Shown here one piece after another: positions 10,131 through 22,232 of a stretch of DNA of 64,000 nucleotides. Within the stretch, counting starts at the first letter, position 1. Every line of letters starts with the position of its first letter. The stretch is from NCBI GenBank assembly GCA_965153455.1, contig OZ234503.1, forward strand, positions 6,168,157 through 6,232,156. Reading direction: 5' to 3'. Under the pieces are notes generated by a model. It was not told the DNA's origin and made no database searches. It saw only the letters and a list, made by a program, of their open reading frames with translations. This DNA comes from Sphagnum compactum (lineage: Eukaryota > Bryophyta > Sphagnopsida > Sphagnales). Made by a program: the position numbers and the translations under genes.

Positions 10131-10330
10131 GTGATGCTTGGATGGTTAATGCTTTGGTTTGTCGCCATGGAGGTGAGGGGTTCAATTCTCTCTTGTGATA
10201 CATTGTTCATGCATTAAGGCTTACAAGTGAGCTACATGATTAAGGGAAGCCTATGTACATGCATAGGGGGCTTACATCCATAGGCCTACATTTTTCGTCC
10301 CGAGGAATGGTAATTAATAAATAATTTTGA
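10131..10330 (+). mobile_element. Possible tRNA-derived SINE
   Basis: An A-box-like TTGGATGGTTAATGC (10138-10152) and a B-box-like GGTTCAATTCT (10179-10189), about 40 nt apart, are spaced as in a tRNA gene. The stretch does not fold into a full tRNA, and an unrelated tail follows (to about 10330, AT-rich end). That is the design of a tRNA-derived SINE with an internal Pol III promoter. A similar head occurs on the other strand at 11093-11150. Confidence 0.4.
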
Positions 10331-10889
10331 ATTGTAATATTTCATTTATGTCATTTTTGAATCAACATCAAATAACATCTATGCTAGTTTTTAGTCAAAA
10401 AAGCAAACCACATTAGGTAATAACTGTTACTTTTTAGTCAAAACATACTAACCACATCAATTAGCACATTTACTTTTAATCAAAACAAACATGAGAAGTG
10501 TCCACATAACTAGCAACTTAACCATGTTTAATGTGACAATAGTGCTAGTAAGTGTTGTTTAAAACACACACTATAGAAACCTAGCATATATGATTACATA
10601 GTCTTTAAGGACACATTTGACTACATAACTAGTAGCCATTGTGGACTTGTCGTTTTTAACCACTAGTTGTCTTAAAGGATGCAATTGCAAAGGACATTAA
10701 CGACTAGGCCTTCATGACTATAGTCATTGTGCATGTAGACATGGATGGTATATTCAATCACCATGTGGATAATTTTGAATCTTTGGATTGACTATGATTA
10801 AATGCAAAATAGAAAATTTTTGGCCATTAAAATGTTGACCATGACAAGTTCCAAGTATAACAAATGATACCATGTCACCTATACTAAAT

Positions 10890-11410
10890 TAACTTTGGCT
10901 AGGTGACCTAGCCTAGCCTACTTACCTTAAACTATGCAATCTAAACTACATAGCCTAGATTAGGTGGCCTAGCCTATCTAAGGCCTAGGTCACCTAGGCT
11001 AGAAACATGGGTTAAGGAGCCTAGGAGTCTTAGCCACCTTGGCTTAACATAAGCACCTAAACCACTTAGGCTAAATTAGGTTACAAGAAGATGGATTTGA
11101 TCCCCTCACCTCCACATTAAAGGGCAAAATATTTACCATTGCACTAACTAAGTTTCTTTTGTAACAAAAATGAAGCCACGTTTTAACTATTCTTAACCCA
11201 CTTAATTTAATTGCTCCACCTACCGTAGGCTATTTAAAGTACTACCTAAGGGCTACCTAGGTTACCAACATTACCTAGGGGATTGATTAGGCTATTACAT
11301 ATGCTACCTAAGGGCCTATCTAGGAGCTACCTAGGTTACCAAGGCTATCTAGGGAATTGACTAGGCTACATATGTTACCTAATAGCCTACTTAGGGGAGC
11401 CTATTGTTAC
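10890..11410. repeat. Degenerate CTACCTAGG-type array, block 1
   Basis: Words such as GGCTACCTAGG, CTACCTAAGGG and GCCTAGCCTA recur every 10-15 bases with heavy variation. No exact period survives. It is interrupted at 11085-11165 by a SINE-like head. Confidence 0.65.
11085..11160 (-). mobile_element. Possible tRNA-derived SINE head
   Basis: On the minus strand TTAGTGCAATGGTAAAT (A-box region) is followed by GGAGGTGAGG and a B-box-like GGATCAAATCC (11103-11093). The GGAGGTGAGGGG block before the B box is shared with the candidate at 10171-10180, so both may be members of one family. Confidence 0.35.
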
Positions 11411-12039
11411 CTAGTGAATGGAAGAAATTCAACAAGGTAGTGATTAGTTAGTGAATGGCAAGGATGCAACAAGGCAATTGATTAATTGGATAAGATTAAG
11501 ACTATTGATCACTTGATTTTGAATTACTTTTGGAGGGAAGAGAACTTAGGATGTAGTTTTAGAATTTGATGCAGTTTAGAAAGATTGTTTTTTGACACAC
11601 AGAATTAAACTTAGGGAGCTGCTAGAATTAAAGGAGAGACACAGTATGGGTTCAGAGTTATGTTGGTATTGAAAACCACAAAATTTTCATTTTTTCAATT
11701 CTGATTTCTAATTATAATATTGCAAATTTTGATATGTTCAATTTTGAGTAAATAAGAATAGTGTGAATTTGATGAAAAAACATGGATTGTATTTTGTAAC
11801 TGTTGTGTTTTAGTTTTTTGATATCTAAATATATTCTGACCACAGATTCTATCTTCAAGAATGAATTATAATTCGAGAAGAAGGAAAAGTAGTTGTAATA
11901 AAAAAATTGTGGAAAAACTTAGTTTGCAGAATTATTTTGAGTAATTGAAACCACATATTTTAAGTGTTGAGATGAATGACCGAAGTAAAAATTTGTATCG
12001 TTTTAAGTATGCAAAGAACAATTTTAGGAGAGAATATGC
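11411..12039. other. AT-rich interruption between array blocks
   Basis: Unique-looking AT-rich sequence between two blocks of CTACCTAGG words. No terminal repeats, ORF or RNA gene recognised; it may be an old insertion into the array. Confidence 0.35.
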
Positions 12040-12548
12040 ACCTACTAGCTACCTAGGCTACTTAGGGAGTACCTAAGGGTTGTTTAGGCCATTGAGGGTT
12101 TTTTTAAGGGTTGCCTAAGGGGTGTTGAGGGGCTATTTTAGGGCTACTCAAGTGTTTTAAGGGCTACCTAAAAGCTATTTGAAGGAAACCTAGGCTACCC
12201 AAATTACCTATGGAATATTTTAAGGCCTATCTAATGGTTGCCTAAGGTACCAAAACTGCTTAGGGGGTTATGTAGGGGTTGTTAAACTCCCTAGGGTGGC
12301 CTACCTAGGGGTTACCTAAGTTATGTAAATTACTTAAAAACTACCTATTTACATGACCTAAGGGCTTGCTTAGGTTATTTAAGTTATTTAAGGACTACTT
12401 ACTTAGGTGACTTAGGGGTTGCTTAGGTTGTGTACACTACCTAGGGTCCACCTAAGGGTTGCTAAACTACTTAAGGGTTGCTTAGGCTACCTAGGGGTGT
12501 ACCTAGGGCCTACTTAGGTTAAATAGAGTACTTAAGGGTTGTGTAAGC
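12040..12548. repeat. Degenerate CTACCTAGG-type array, block 2
   Basis: Same word set as block 1 (CTACTTAGG, GGGTTGCCTAAGGG, CTACCTAGGG), again without a fixed period. It is directly abutted by a TIR element at 12549. Confidence 0.65.
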
Positions 12549-13169
12549 GTGAAAACATGAAATAAGGAGCCACATAGTGTGTGGACAATCCTTTGATTTT
12601 TGAAAAGTCACCATGGGAACATTATATATCAAAAAAATCGTTAAAATTTTGAAATAAATTTTTATACTTTCAAAGTTGCAATTATAAAATTTTCATGAAA
12701 ATTCACCATGTTTCAAGAGTCATTTTATATATTTAAAGCACTCAAGAAAAGCATGTGGACATGTGGTTTTTTTGTTTCAAAAGTTTTTTTTCCTTATCAA
12801 ATGTTCACCAAATCATTTCAATTTTGGTCCACAAGAAGGGATCCATGTATTCAAAACATTCAAAATAAATAAACAAATATACACATTTAGATTTTGAAAT
12901 TCAAACATCATTTAAACATTATTATAGTTTTGAATTTGGAATCATGGCTCAAAGTAAAGTTATAAATTTATTATAGTCTAAGGTTTGATGTAAAAAAATT
13001 TGAATTTTTATCATGTTATATGTCATATTTGGCCTCAAATTTGATATTCAGTTTGAAAAACTATGTGATAAATGCAATATAAACCAATAGAAAATTGCCA
13101 CGTGGAAACTGTAGTCCTTTGAAAGGACCTTAACCTTGGTGTGATTGGCTCTTTATTTCATGCTTTCAC
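12549..13169. mobile_element. Putative TIR DNA transposon (non-autonomous)
   Basis: The left end is GTGAAAACATGAAATAAGGA and the right end, reverse-complemented, is GTGAAAGCATGAAATAAAGA, both followed by GCCA: inverted termini of about 24 bp with two mismatches. The 621-bp interior is AT-rich with no ORF. It lies cleanly between two blocks of the CTACCTAGG array, as expected of an insertion. The target-site duplication is unclear (GTAAG left, ATAAG right), so the superfamily is not assigned. Confidence 0.6.
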
Positions 13170-13660
13170 CCATAAGTCATTCAAGGGTTGCCTAGGGAGT
13201 TACTAAGGATACTTAAAGTTGCTTAGGGTTGTTTAAATGATTTAAGATACCACTTACCAACTACATAGAGGTTTATTTACATTTTGCCTACTATATTTAG
13301 GGGTTAACTAGGGTCTTACCAAGGGGCTTCCTAGGTTATTTAGAGGCCACCTATGCTAAATAAGGGCTACTTAGCTCAATTAAATTACCAAGAGGCATAC
13401 TTAAGGGTCAATACCCAAGCTACATAAGGGATGCCAGAGTTACAAAAGGGCTACCTTAAGGTTACCAAGACTACTTAATCGCTATTTAGGCTAGTTAGGG
13501 TTACCAAAGGATTGCATAGACTATTTAAGGTACTTTGGAATTACATGCCTAGGGGGCTATTAAAGCTACCTAAAGGCTACAAGCCCGGGTTGTTTAAATT
13601 ATGTAGGGGCTACTTAGGCTATCTAGGGTATTTGTGTTGGGTTACATAGGGGCTACCTAC
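13170..13660. repeat. Degenerate CTACCTAGG-type array, block 3
   Basis: Continuation of the array on the far side of the TIR element, with the same GGGCTACCTA / TTGCCTAGGG words. Confidence 0.65.
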
Positions 13661-15317
13661 CAATTGATATATTGTTATTCAAGTGTTAGTGGTGTTAAAA
13701 ATGAAATTGGATTTATTTTTTTCCTTCTAACACCAAATGATTCGATTGTAGCTTCAAAAACTTGTGATTAGTGTAGGAAATGGGTAGTTCACATTTTGTT
13801 TCTCTAGCTAATACATGTTGGTGTGTTATTGGAAAGGTAATTGATATTGTGTTTTGGACATATCTCTTTTGGCACTTGGGGTTGGAGATTGTGGGAGGTG
13901 TGAAAACCAAAATGATCCACCCAACATGATTTTTCACCTCCAAATCATAAGTATTCCACAAATGCTAATGCCCAAACAAGTGTAGAAATTAATGTGCTGC
14001 GAGGCAAGTGAAAGTTTATCATGAAGGACAACAATTTTGTTGGAAACTTCCATTTAGATGGGGTCTCACCAACTCCAAAAGGTGTGTTTCAAATTGAGGT
14101 TTGGGTTTCAAACGAGATAACACAAGCCACACCTACTTGCTTTATGACTGTTTTTTGGGAAATATTCCTAGAATATCCATAATATTTTTGAAAAAATCTT
14201 TGAAAAAATCTTTAAAACATTTTTTTTTCATACTATTTTATCAAGGTTCAGGTTAAAAATTTGGCAAAAAATGTCATTTTCAAAAAAATTCAAATCCATT
14301 TACAAGTCATTTTCTTGTTTAAAAACAAGTGTTACATTGCATAATGAATGTTTTTGCTATTTTTTATTCATTGGATTAACTTCAAATTAATTCACATGTT
14401 CCCATGATATATTAAAAATACAACTATATAAACAAATCTTACAATTGCAACATCAAATTAAATTACGACTTTAAAACATGAAAAAACAAAGCAAATGTTA
14501 CATTTGCTATGGTATGTGTTATTGCGACTACACCCTATGGTTTGAAAGTGATGCCGATGGCATTTTGTCCATATAAGTGCCCAAAAAAAGGCATTGGAAA
14601 GAAATAGGATATCATAATCATTGGTGCCAATACTTTGCCCAAAGATGGGGTTAGCACAATACATGTTTTCCATAATGTTAGTGATGTAGTAATTATATGT
14701 TCAACACAAGAAAGATTAGCAAAACTAAGTGAAACAGTGCCTCCAAAAAAAATTGAACTTGTTGCAACATTGCCAAAATCAAGTTGCACAACTAAGGAGT
14801 CAAACTAATAAACATGCCTCAACATTTGCAGAAACATGATCTGCATACACCTACCATTTTTGCCATGGTCAATTTGTGCAAGGTTCAAGAATCTGTCAAT
14901 TTGTACAATGTTCAAGAAATTTGCAAAAAATTGAAATGCATGACATGAACTTGATGTGCATGTCGAAGAAAATAGAAAGCTCACAATGCAAAAGATTGAA
15001 GATGTTGTGGCACCAACAACAGGATTTTGAACCTCTTCGATGTTTGTGTTATTCAACAAAATGGGAGATCCAAACATCACAAGGTCAAGTTCCTTTAAGA
15101 GCAAGAACAATTATTGAAGAGCTTCTACATCCGTAGGTGACAAATTGCAAAAGCGCTAAGTCAGTTTAAAGTTAGGAAGACAACCCGAGTTCCAAGAATG
15201 AGCCAATAGGAGAAAAATAGAATAAAAAATGAGAAAATGATTTTTTCAGAAAAAAACAATGACCATTATTGGAAAATTTCTTGAAGTTGTTCCTAGTGGT
15301 ACCACCCAATTGTACTT
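13661..15317. other. Intergenic, AT-rich, no gene
   Basis: Only short chance frames on both strands; none has a domain, consistent codon use or splice context. No recognisable mobile-element end. Confidence 0.45.
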
Positions 15318-15840
15318 ACTCCCTGTAAAGATGTAGGATGGTAGGTGGGAAGTAGGAAGTAGGTAGGTAGGTATGTATGATGGTAGGTGAAAAATAGGAG
15401 GTAGGTAGGTAGGTACATGTAAATAGGTAGGTAGGATGTAAGATGGTAGGTGAGAAGTAGGAGGTAGGTAGGTAGGGTTTTATGATGGTAGGTCAAAAAT
15501 AGGAGGTAGGTAAATAAGGTTATACGATGGTAGGTTGGAAATAGGAGGTAGGTAGGTAGGGTTTTAAGATGGTAGGTCAGAAGTAGGACGTAGATGAGTA
15601 GGTAGGTAGGTAAGGATGTATGATGGTAGGTGGGAAGTAGGAGGTAGGTGAGGATGAGGGATAATAGGTGGGAAGTGAACGGTAGGTAGGTAGGTATGTA
15701 AGATGGTAGGTGGGAAGTATGAGGTAGGTAGGTAGGTATGTAGGATGGTAGCTAGGAAGTACGAGGAAAGTAGGTAGGTAGGTTTGTAAGATGGTAGGTG
15801 GGTATGTATGTAGGTAGTAAGTTGGAATTGTAGGTACACC
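15318..15840. repeat. Minisatellite, unit about 42 bp
   Basis: Twelve or so units of the form ATGTANGATGGTAGGTGGGAA then GTAGGAGGTAGGTAGGTAGG, mostly 38-54 bp long with point changes and small length variation in the GGTA part. The minus strand stays open over much of it as Leu-Pro-Thr-Tyr repeats only because the unit length is close to a multiple of three. Not CRISPR: there are no unique spacers. Confidence 0.85.
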
Positions 15841-16199
15841 TAGACTATTGCCTAGCCTAGTTTATAGCTATTTTGACCAATTAAGTAGCATAGGATGTCG
15901 CATTTGACTAAAACACCACTGTCCATCTGACTAAAGATGTCATTTTGCTTTCTCCAATTTGACTAGATTTCCAAGTTGATTAGAAGCCATTAGTCATTTT
16001 GACCAAGGTGGTCATTTTTTGTCCAACTTGATTAGATGTTCAATTTGACATATAGTCAAATAGGTCATTTTAGTTAAGTAAACTAGTAAATAATACACAT
16101 GTCATTCAAGCCTAGGGCCTATAATCAAAATGTACATGTCCATTAGTTAAAAAGGACTTGTTAATCAACTTGGACGTTTTGAAAAACCATGAATTGTAG
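15841..16199. other. Intergenic, no gene
   Basis: AT-rich, with recurring TTTGACTA/TTGACCAA words (for example 15900-16080), a loosely repetitive stretch without a definable unit. Confidence 0.35.
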
Positions 16200-17300
16200 T
16201 AGTGTATAGGGTAGCTAGTAATTTGTTAAAAAATACCAATACACTACTCACATGTGATGCACAAGCAATACACTTCATATTTCACCATTTTTGACACATG
16301 ACAATTAGATGGTTACATAACACCTAACATACATTTCTTGCCTCTTTTTATTGTAGGGCTTCGATTGTTATTTGCCACATGTTTCGTAATACATTAAGGA
16401 TTAATTGATACATTAGGAATTTTTTGATTGAAAATTGCCATGCATGTTTAAACATAGCAAAGGTGAGAATGTGTTTTCAAATTACATGGACAAGGGGCTG
16501 CCATGTTTATGTGTCTATGGTTATTGTAAGATGGTTGATAATGTATCAAAAAATACACTTCATATATGGTTATTTTTTCATACATGACAAATTGATGGCT
16601 ACATATAAAAATTTGACACAATTTACATTTCTTGTCATTTTTTCATTATAATCAATTGTTATTTGCCATGTGTTATTTTGATACATTAAAGTTTTTTTGA
16701 TACACTATATTTTTTAAAATTGAAAGTTGTTGTGCATGTTTAAACATAACAAGGGTGGGGAAAATTTTCAAAATACATGGACAAGAGGTTGATGTTAGTA
16801 TGTTTATATGTTTGTGGTTATTGCAAGATAATTGATAATGTATGAAAAAAAAAAAACATTATTAACACATTTGTGAACAATACGCTCTTTATATCATCAC
16901 TTGTTTTTCACTTGACAAATGAATGGCACATATCAAAAATTAACATCTGGTTTATGTTTCCGACCACTTTTCAACTATAACCAATATTTGTTATTTGCCA
17001 TGTGTTTTTTAATACATTAAGGATTTCTTTAATTGAAAATTGACATGCACACGTGTCTTAACATAACAAGGTAAGAAAATTTTCAAAATACATGAACAAG
17101 AAGTTGTCATGTTTCCAAGTTTATGGTAGGGTAAAACAATTATTTATTTAGTAAAAACAACAACAATATGTTAATGATTCATGGTGTGAACAATACATTC
17201 AATGTATTACTATTCTTCCACATTTGATATATAATGGTTACATGAAAACTTGACATTTAATTTATGTTTCCAATCACTTTTTGATTGTGGCTAGTGGATA
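16200..17300. repeat. Tandem repeat, unit about 290-330 bp
   Basis: The landmark TTGTTATTTGCC recurs at 16365, 16656 and 16988. Each is followed by ATACATTA, ATTGAAAATTG, CATGCATG/TTTAAACATA and TTTTCAAAATACATGGACAAG at the same distances, then by TGACA-ATGGTTACAT and TTTATGTTTCC-CACTTTT before the next unit. A partial unit precedes (from about 16230) and another follows (about 17290). Units differ at many positions, so the array is old. Confidence 0.75.
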
Positions 17301-17717
17301 TTTACTAATTGAAATTTGATATTATTCAACAAAACATAAAAGTGTTATTTTATCACCATAAATTTCGAAAAGATTTTTCATAATGGAGTCTTGTTGCAAA
17401 AATAATCCTAACTACTATTTAAGAAAATTAATCACCTCTTAGCGAATTATTTTAAGATCTGTCATCATGATCATTTCAAATTTTCACAATTGAGCATGTG
17501 AAACATCAATTAAAAAATGGGTGAAAGTTTTGCCAATTTGAAGAATATATTATATAACAAAATATGCCATTATACATTGTGATATTGAACTAGTTAGCTT
17601 CAAGAGTTGCACTTTAATGTATTGCCTTGATCATTGAAAATTCAATTCATGATAACATGAAGAATTTTAATATATTAACAAATGGAAAATAAAATCTCAT
17701 GTTATACATTAGTAGGG
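17301..17717. other. Intergenic, AT-rich, no gene
   Basis: No ORF, RNA gene or repeat boundary recognised. Confidence 0.35.
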
Positions 17718-18322
17718 TAAAAGCACACTAGAGTGTACTTTTATGGAAGTCATAATGGTAGTTTTTTTGGTTTTGTCAAGTCTTGGTTTTTATAACTCAA
17801 ATGCATTTAAAATTTCTAAAAGTATAAGTTGAAACTTTGAAACATCTACTATGGCCCTTTTAACTTTGAAAAAAAATACTCCAAAAAGTTCAATACTTAG
17901 TGAAACATGAACTTTACAATGTTGGCCACATCTAATGTCACAATTTTTTTTTCATGGTTATGGATTTTTTTCTTCTAGTGGATTTGGAGAACACGTTCAA
18001 AATTTTGGAGGCCCCTACATTGTAGGTTCATAAAACTTAAGATGAAAAAATTCAAGTAGAAAAAGTTTTCTCATTTAAAAAAATAGTCAAAATGAAAATT
18101 TAGAATTGATGAAGTCCATTTATATATCCAAATTGATTTTTCCAAAAGCTATATTTATAAAGATGTTTTCAAAAGGTTTAAATTAGAAGCACGTGAACTT
18201 GGATAGGGAAAAAAAGGATAATTTCCACATGATTTAAATGTTTTGATGTGAAAATACACTGGATTTGGACTTCAAAAATGGACTTTAAACTGTCATTTTT
18301 GGTTCACCCTGGTGTGCTTTTA
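17718..18322. mobile_element. Putative TIR element
   Basis: The left end TAAAAGCACACTAGAGTG and the reverse complement of the right end TAAAAGCACACCAGGGTG match with two mismatches over 18 bases. About 605 bp lie between, AT-rich and non-coding. No target-site duplication is evident, so this could also be a chance or decayed pair. Confidence 0.45.
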
Positions 18323-21300
18323 TGCAGTACCTGCCACTATTGGACAAGAAAGGTGAGTGACATCAAGTAATACACTTCCAAACTCAATTTTCAATATCCA
18401 AGTTCATTTAAACTAAAGATCAATCCCCAAATGATTCAACTTTGTATTAAAAAGGTTAATTACATTCACCTTAAATTGAGCACATCCACCACTAAATTAC
18501 CCTATACAAATAGCCACAACTTCTTTTATCTTTCATTTTATTTTCCTTGGTAAAGTTTTGATGTTTTTTTTTTGATAATCTAGAGGATCAAATGTGCCAC
18601 TCCAACATTCATTCAAGATTTACACCTACAATTTCAATATAAGATGAGTAAGCTTGTAGAGTTGAAACCTTACACTTGTGATGATAAATTATAATTTGGT
18701 GTGCAACATCTTATATTGTTTAAATTGACACATTAGAAAACTGAAAGTAATAAAATTGAACATCACATTTTAAACTCATCTAGATAGTGTATTGTATAAT
18801 GTATTGATTGGATGTTATATTGTTCAAACATTGATACACTACAACACTAATATATTGATATTTTAATATTCATGACCATAATTGAATTTTCAACCTACAT
18901 GAAAGCTTTACAAAAAATTGGACAAGAATTCACAAATTCCATAATTTGAAAGAAAAATGGTGCATAGATATAATATTAAAATGTTATGAATAATGAATGG
19001 TTACTGTAGGAGTTGGTATTAAATGATCAAATAATTTTTGAATATACCATAATTATAATTTTTGTAAAGTATTGCCATGTTCTCATTTGATATAAACCCA
19101 CAAAATTTCATAAAAGCATGATGTGGTCTATGAGTGTTTATGCAAGACTTTAGCCGAGAGATGATATTTTATTTTCTTGAATTGTTTTGTTTCATTTGAT
19201 TTCATTTAAATTTTTACATTCTAAGGTATAACATCATTAGCTTCACCATTTTTCAACATCATTTTTTGAATTTTTGAATTGAATAAAAATGTTAAAAAAT
19301 TAGAGAAAATATGTACAAGCAAGTGCACATTGAACCTTTATCCAATATAACAAAAAATTAAAACCTCATAAACTTTGTAGGTGTACCGCAAGGTTTTAAA
19401 GCAAAGGAGATTCAAAATAAGTCCACATAATCAAATATATGCCACAAAATTGAACACAAGAAGCTTTTCCATCTTAATACAATGGATTGCAATGTATTGG
19501 ATTTTTAATACGTAGATCTAGTTACATTGATACAATAAAAACTTGAATGAGAAAATCATTAATATATGGAAATAACAAATTGTCAAAATTGTCAATGCAT
19601 GTGTGAACATGTAGCAAATATACAAGTTCACAAACTATAGATAGTATGTAGGTGGGGAACAAGGAAAATCTTATAATGAATTTTGCTATCACTAATTTTT
19701 TTTTGATTTGATTGCTATAAGAAATCACACAACTTGTTGCAACCTTCTATTTGGTTACTAATTCTAGTAGCATGAATTGATTCAAGTCGTGAAAAATGTA
19801 TAATTCATCAATGGTGTTCAGATTTCATGTCATTCAACATATGCAAATTCACTTGAAACAAACATAACAAAACAAAACATTGTTTCTGATACATTATATT
19901 GTAGATCTTTCTTTCTTTATTTCATTATGGGTGTGAACTTGAACTCGAGTTGATTGCCATGTGCACAATATGAAATTGAACTTGGGTTGGTTGCTATGTA
20001 CATAATGTGAATTTGAACTTCGGTTAGTTGCCATGTCCACAAAATGTAAATTGCCCAAAAGCCTTTTATGGGTGGAATTCGAAGTTCATGAAAATCTCAC
20101 AATGACAAAAAAATGTTTTTGGGTTTGTTGTTCAACTCACTAACTCCCAAGGAGGAAAGAAATGTAATATCTTACATTTAAGTTATGTTTTTCTTAAGAT
20201 TAATTTTAGCCTTTCAATTAATACCTTTGAGATGATGGATGATCTTACACATACTTAACAATGAATTTGTTTTAAAAAAATTAGCAATGAATGTGATAAC
20301 ATCCTACTAGCAATATCATTCACCTTCACATGCTCATCATTGTTTGATTTTCAAGAGAAACTTGAGTGTTGGCATGGGACTATTCTTTTTCAAAATTGTT
20401 ATTGAGAAGAAGAAAGACATATGGAGAGAGGGAGGGAAAGGGAGGGAAAGAGGGAAAAGGAGGGAGAGGGAAAAAAAGGCATGTTCAAGAGTTGTTTTCT
20501 TGATCCTCCTTTTTACAAAATATTAGCTCTCCTCGTTTTTTCCTTGTTCCTCAACTTTCCAATATGTAAAAAACTACATAACCACCCATCCAACAAAAAA
20601 CATAATAAACAAAAAAAAAAATTTAGTTTGCAAAAAAAATCCTTCACCCAAATCTTTAAACTAGAATAAAAATTACAACATAATAAATTTGCAAAGAAAA
20701 AAAAAGAAACAAAAAATACAAACCCTAATCACCTTTGAACCCTAAGAAATGTGTCATGATCATGAGAGAAGGCACCTATGCTTCATGATTTTACCATAGC
20801 TACCTAGTATACGACAGTAAAATCTAATCATGATCGTGCAATGATACACATATTTTTGATAAACTACTAGCAAAATGCAAAATGACCCCCTGAATTTCAC
20901 TACAAAGAAACCATTTTAACCTTTTCTCTATCCATTTTGATCTTTTGAGGGATTTTTAACATGGTTGACTGTTTATTTTGTAAGCACATACCATCAAAAC
21001 CTACCGATCACTATATGCTTGGGTGATGCATGGAATAGTACTAACAATAATTATTGCTAAACGTGCAAGAATTAGTGTTGAATGTTTAACCGTAAATGGA
21101 TAAGAATTGTCCATAGAAACTTTCATAATTATATAGTCTTTACTTGACACAAATATGCTTCATGCAGATCACGTGGATTCTTCTATCAGTAATGAAGGTG
21201 TTCATTGTCAAAACAGTGATAAGTGTGGTGAGATTCTCAAAGAAATAACTGGGATGAGTAAGGGTTGGGTATATGGACCCTTGATTGGCTCAAATGATCA

Positions 21301-22232
21301 AAGAACCAATTTTGATCGACTATGCTTCTGAAAGAATTGGTAAAAGAACGCACCCTGAATTGTCTGCTCTTTCAAAAATTTCCAAAAAAACCTGAAACCT
21401 GTTATATTATTCTGAAACTAAAATAAACCTGGAACCAGGTGTTGTTTGATTTTGAAAAATTTCAGAAACCTGGAACTGGACATTATAACAAAATCAAAGA
21501 ATTGCCCAACACTGCAATTAAACACCACCATTTCATCTTTCATCACTTGTGCATTAAAACCTTTGACAAGTGTTCATGCCTGAACAATATAATGGTGCTT
21601 ATAATAACTAGGTATTGCAATAGTACCCAATCACATAATCTTCAATGATACAATGGGATGTATGCTCTATCTTTCAATTAAGAGCTTGAAATTACTGAAA
21701 TGGAATCCAACTAATGCTGAACTGGCAATTTTCAATGTACACATCTTTCGAAAGGTTTTGTCTTCCTACGCTTTAATTACACTCATACTTCGTAGAATCA
21801 TTTGTGTGAGAGAAATGAAAACTCATACAATTTCACACAAATGATTATTTTTGTGGCTAAAATTTATCATTTTGCTCTAAAAAAAAAGGTCCCAAGCAAC
21901 ATGGTCAAAAGAACTTTTGAAAAGTTTTCAAAAACATTTGCTGAATTTCGAAGAAAAAAGTTATGAGACTGTCAAGATTTTTGGAACATTTGGGCAGATT
22001 TTTAGCTTTCTTCTTTTGAAATCATCATATTAAACTAGTAGGTTCTAATGGTTGATCACTAACATGTAGTAGGATTCCTAAATTTTGTACTTCTCTATTT
22101 GTCTTGTACAGATTTGGGATTATGGGATTTGTACAGATTTGGCTAAATCCTCTTGTGGCTGATCGTTGCTTTTGGTGAAACATGAGAAATTTAAAAATAA
22201 AAACCACTGCTTCACACTTTTGCCACATCAGT
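18323..22232. other. Downstream flank of LHT gene 1, no gene
   Basis: AT-rich intergenic DNA. It holds a GGGA/GGAAA purine-rich stretch at about 20415-20475 and A-runs at 20610-20710. A 13-bp perfect inverted repeat, AATCATTTGTGTG at 21796-21808 against 21834-21846, forms a small hairpin. The 3' UTR and polyadenylation site of gene 1 must lie at its right end, below 22233; I cannot place them. Confidence 0.4.

Noticed and set aside
10131-10205. Functional tRNA gene
   Set aside because: A- and B-box-like motifs are present but acceptor, D and anticodon stems do not pair; better explained as a SINE head.
10890-13660. Interstitial telomere repeat
   Set aside because: TTAAGGG and CTAAGGG words occur, but no run of TTTAGGG units; the dominant word is CTACCTAGG.
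15293-15839. Minus-strand Pro/Tyr/Leu-rich frames
   Set aside because: Produced by the 42-bp minisatellite; no start context or splice structure.
15318-15840. CRISPR-like alternation
   Set aside because: Units are contiguous and similar throughout, with no unique spacers; plant nuclear DNA.
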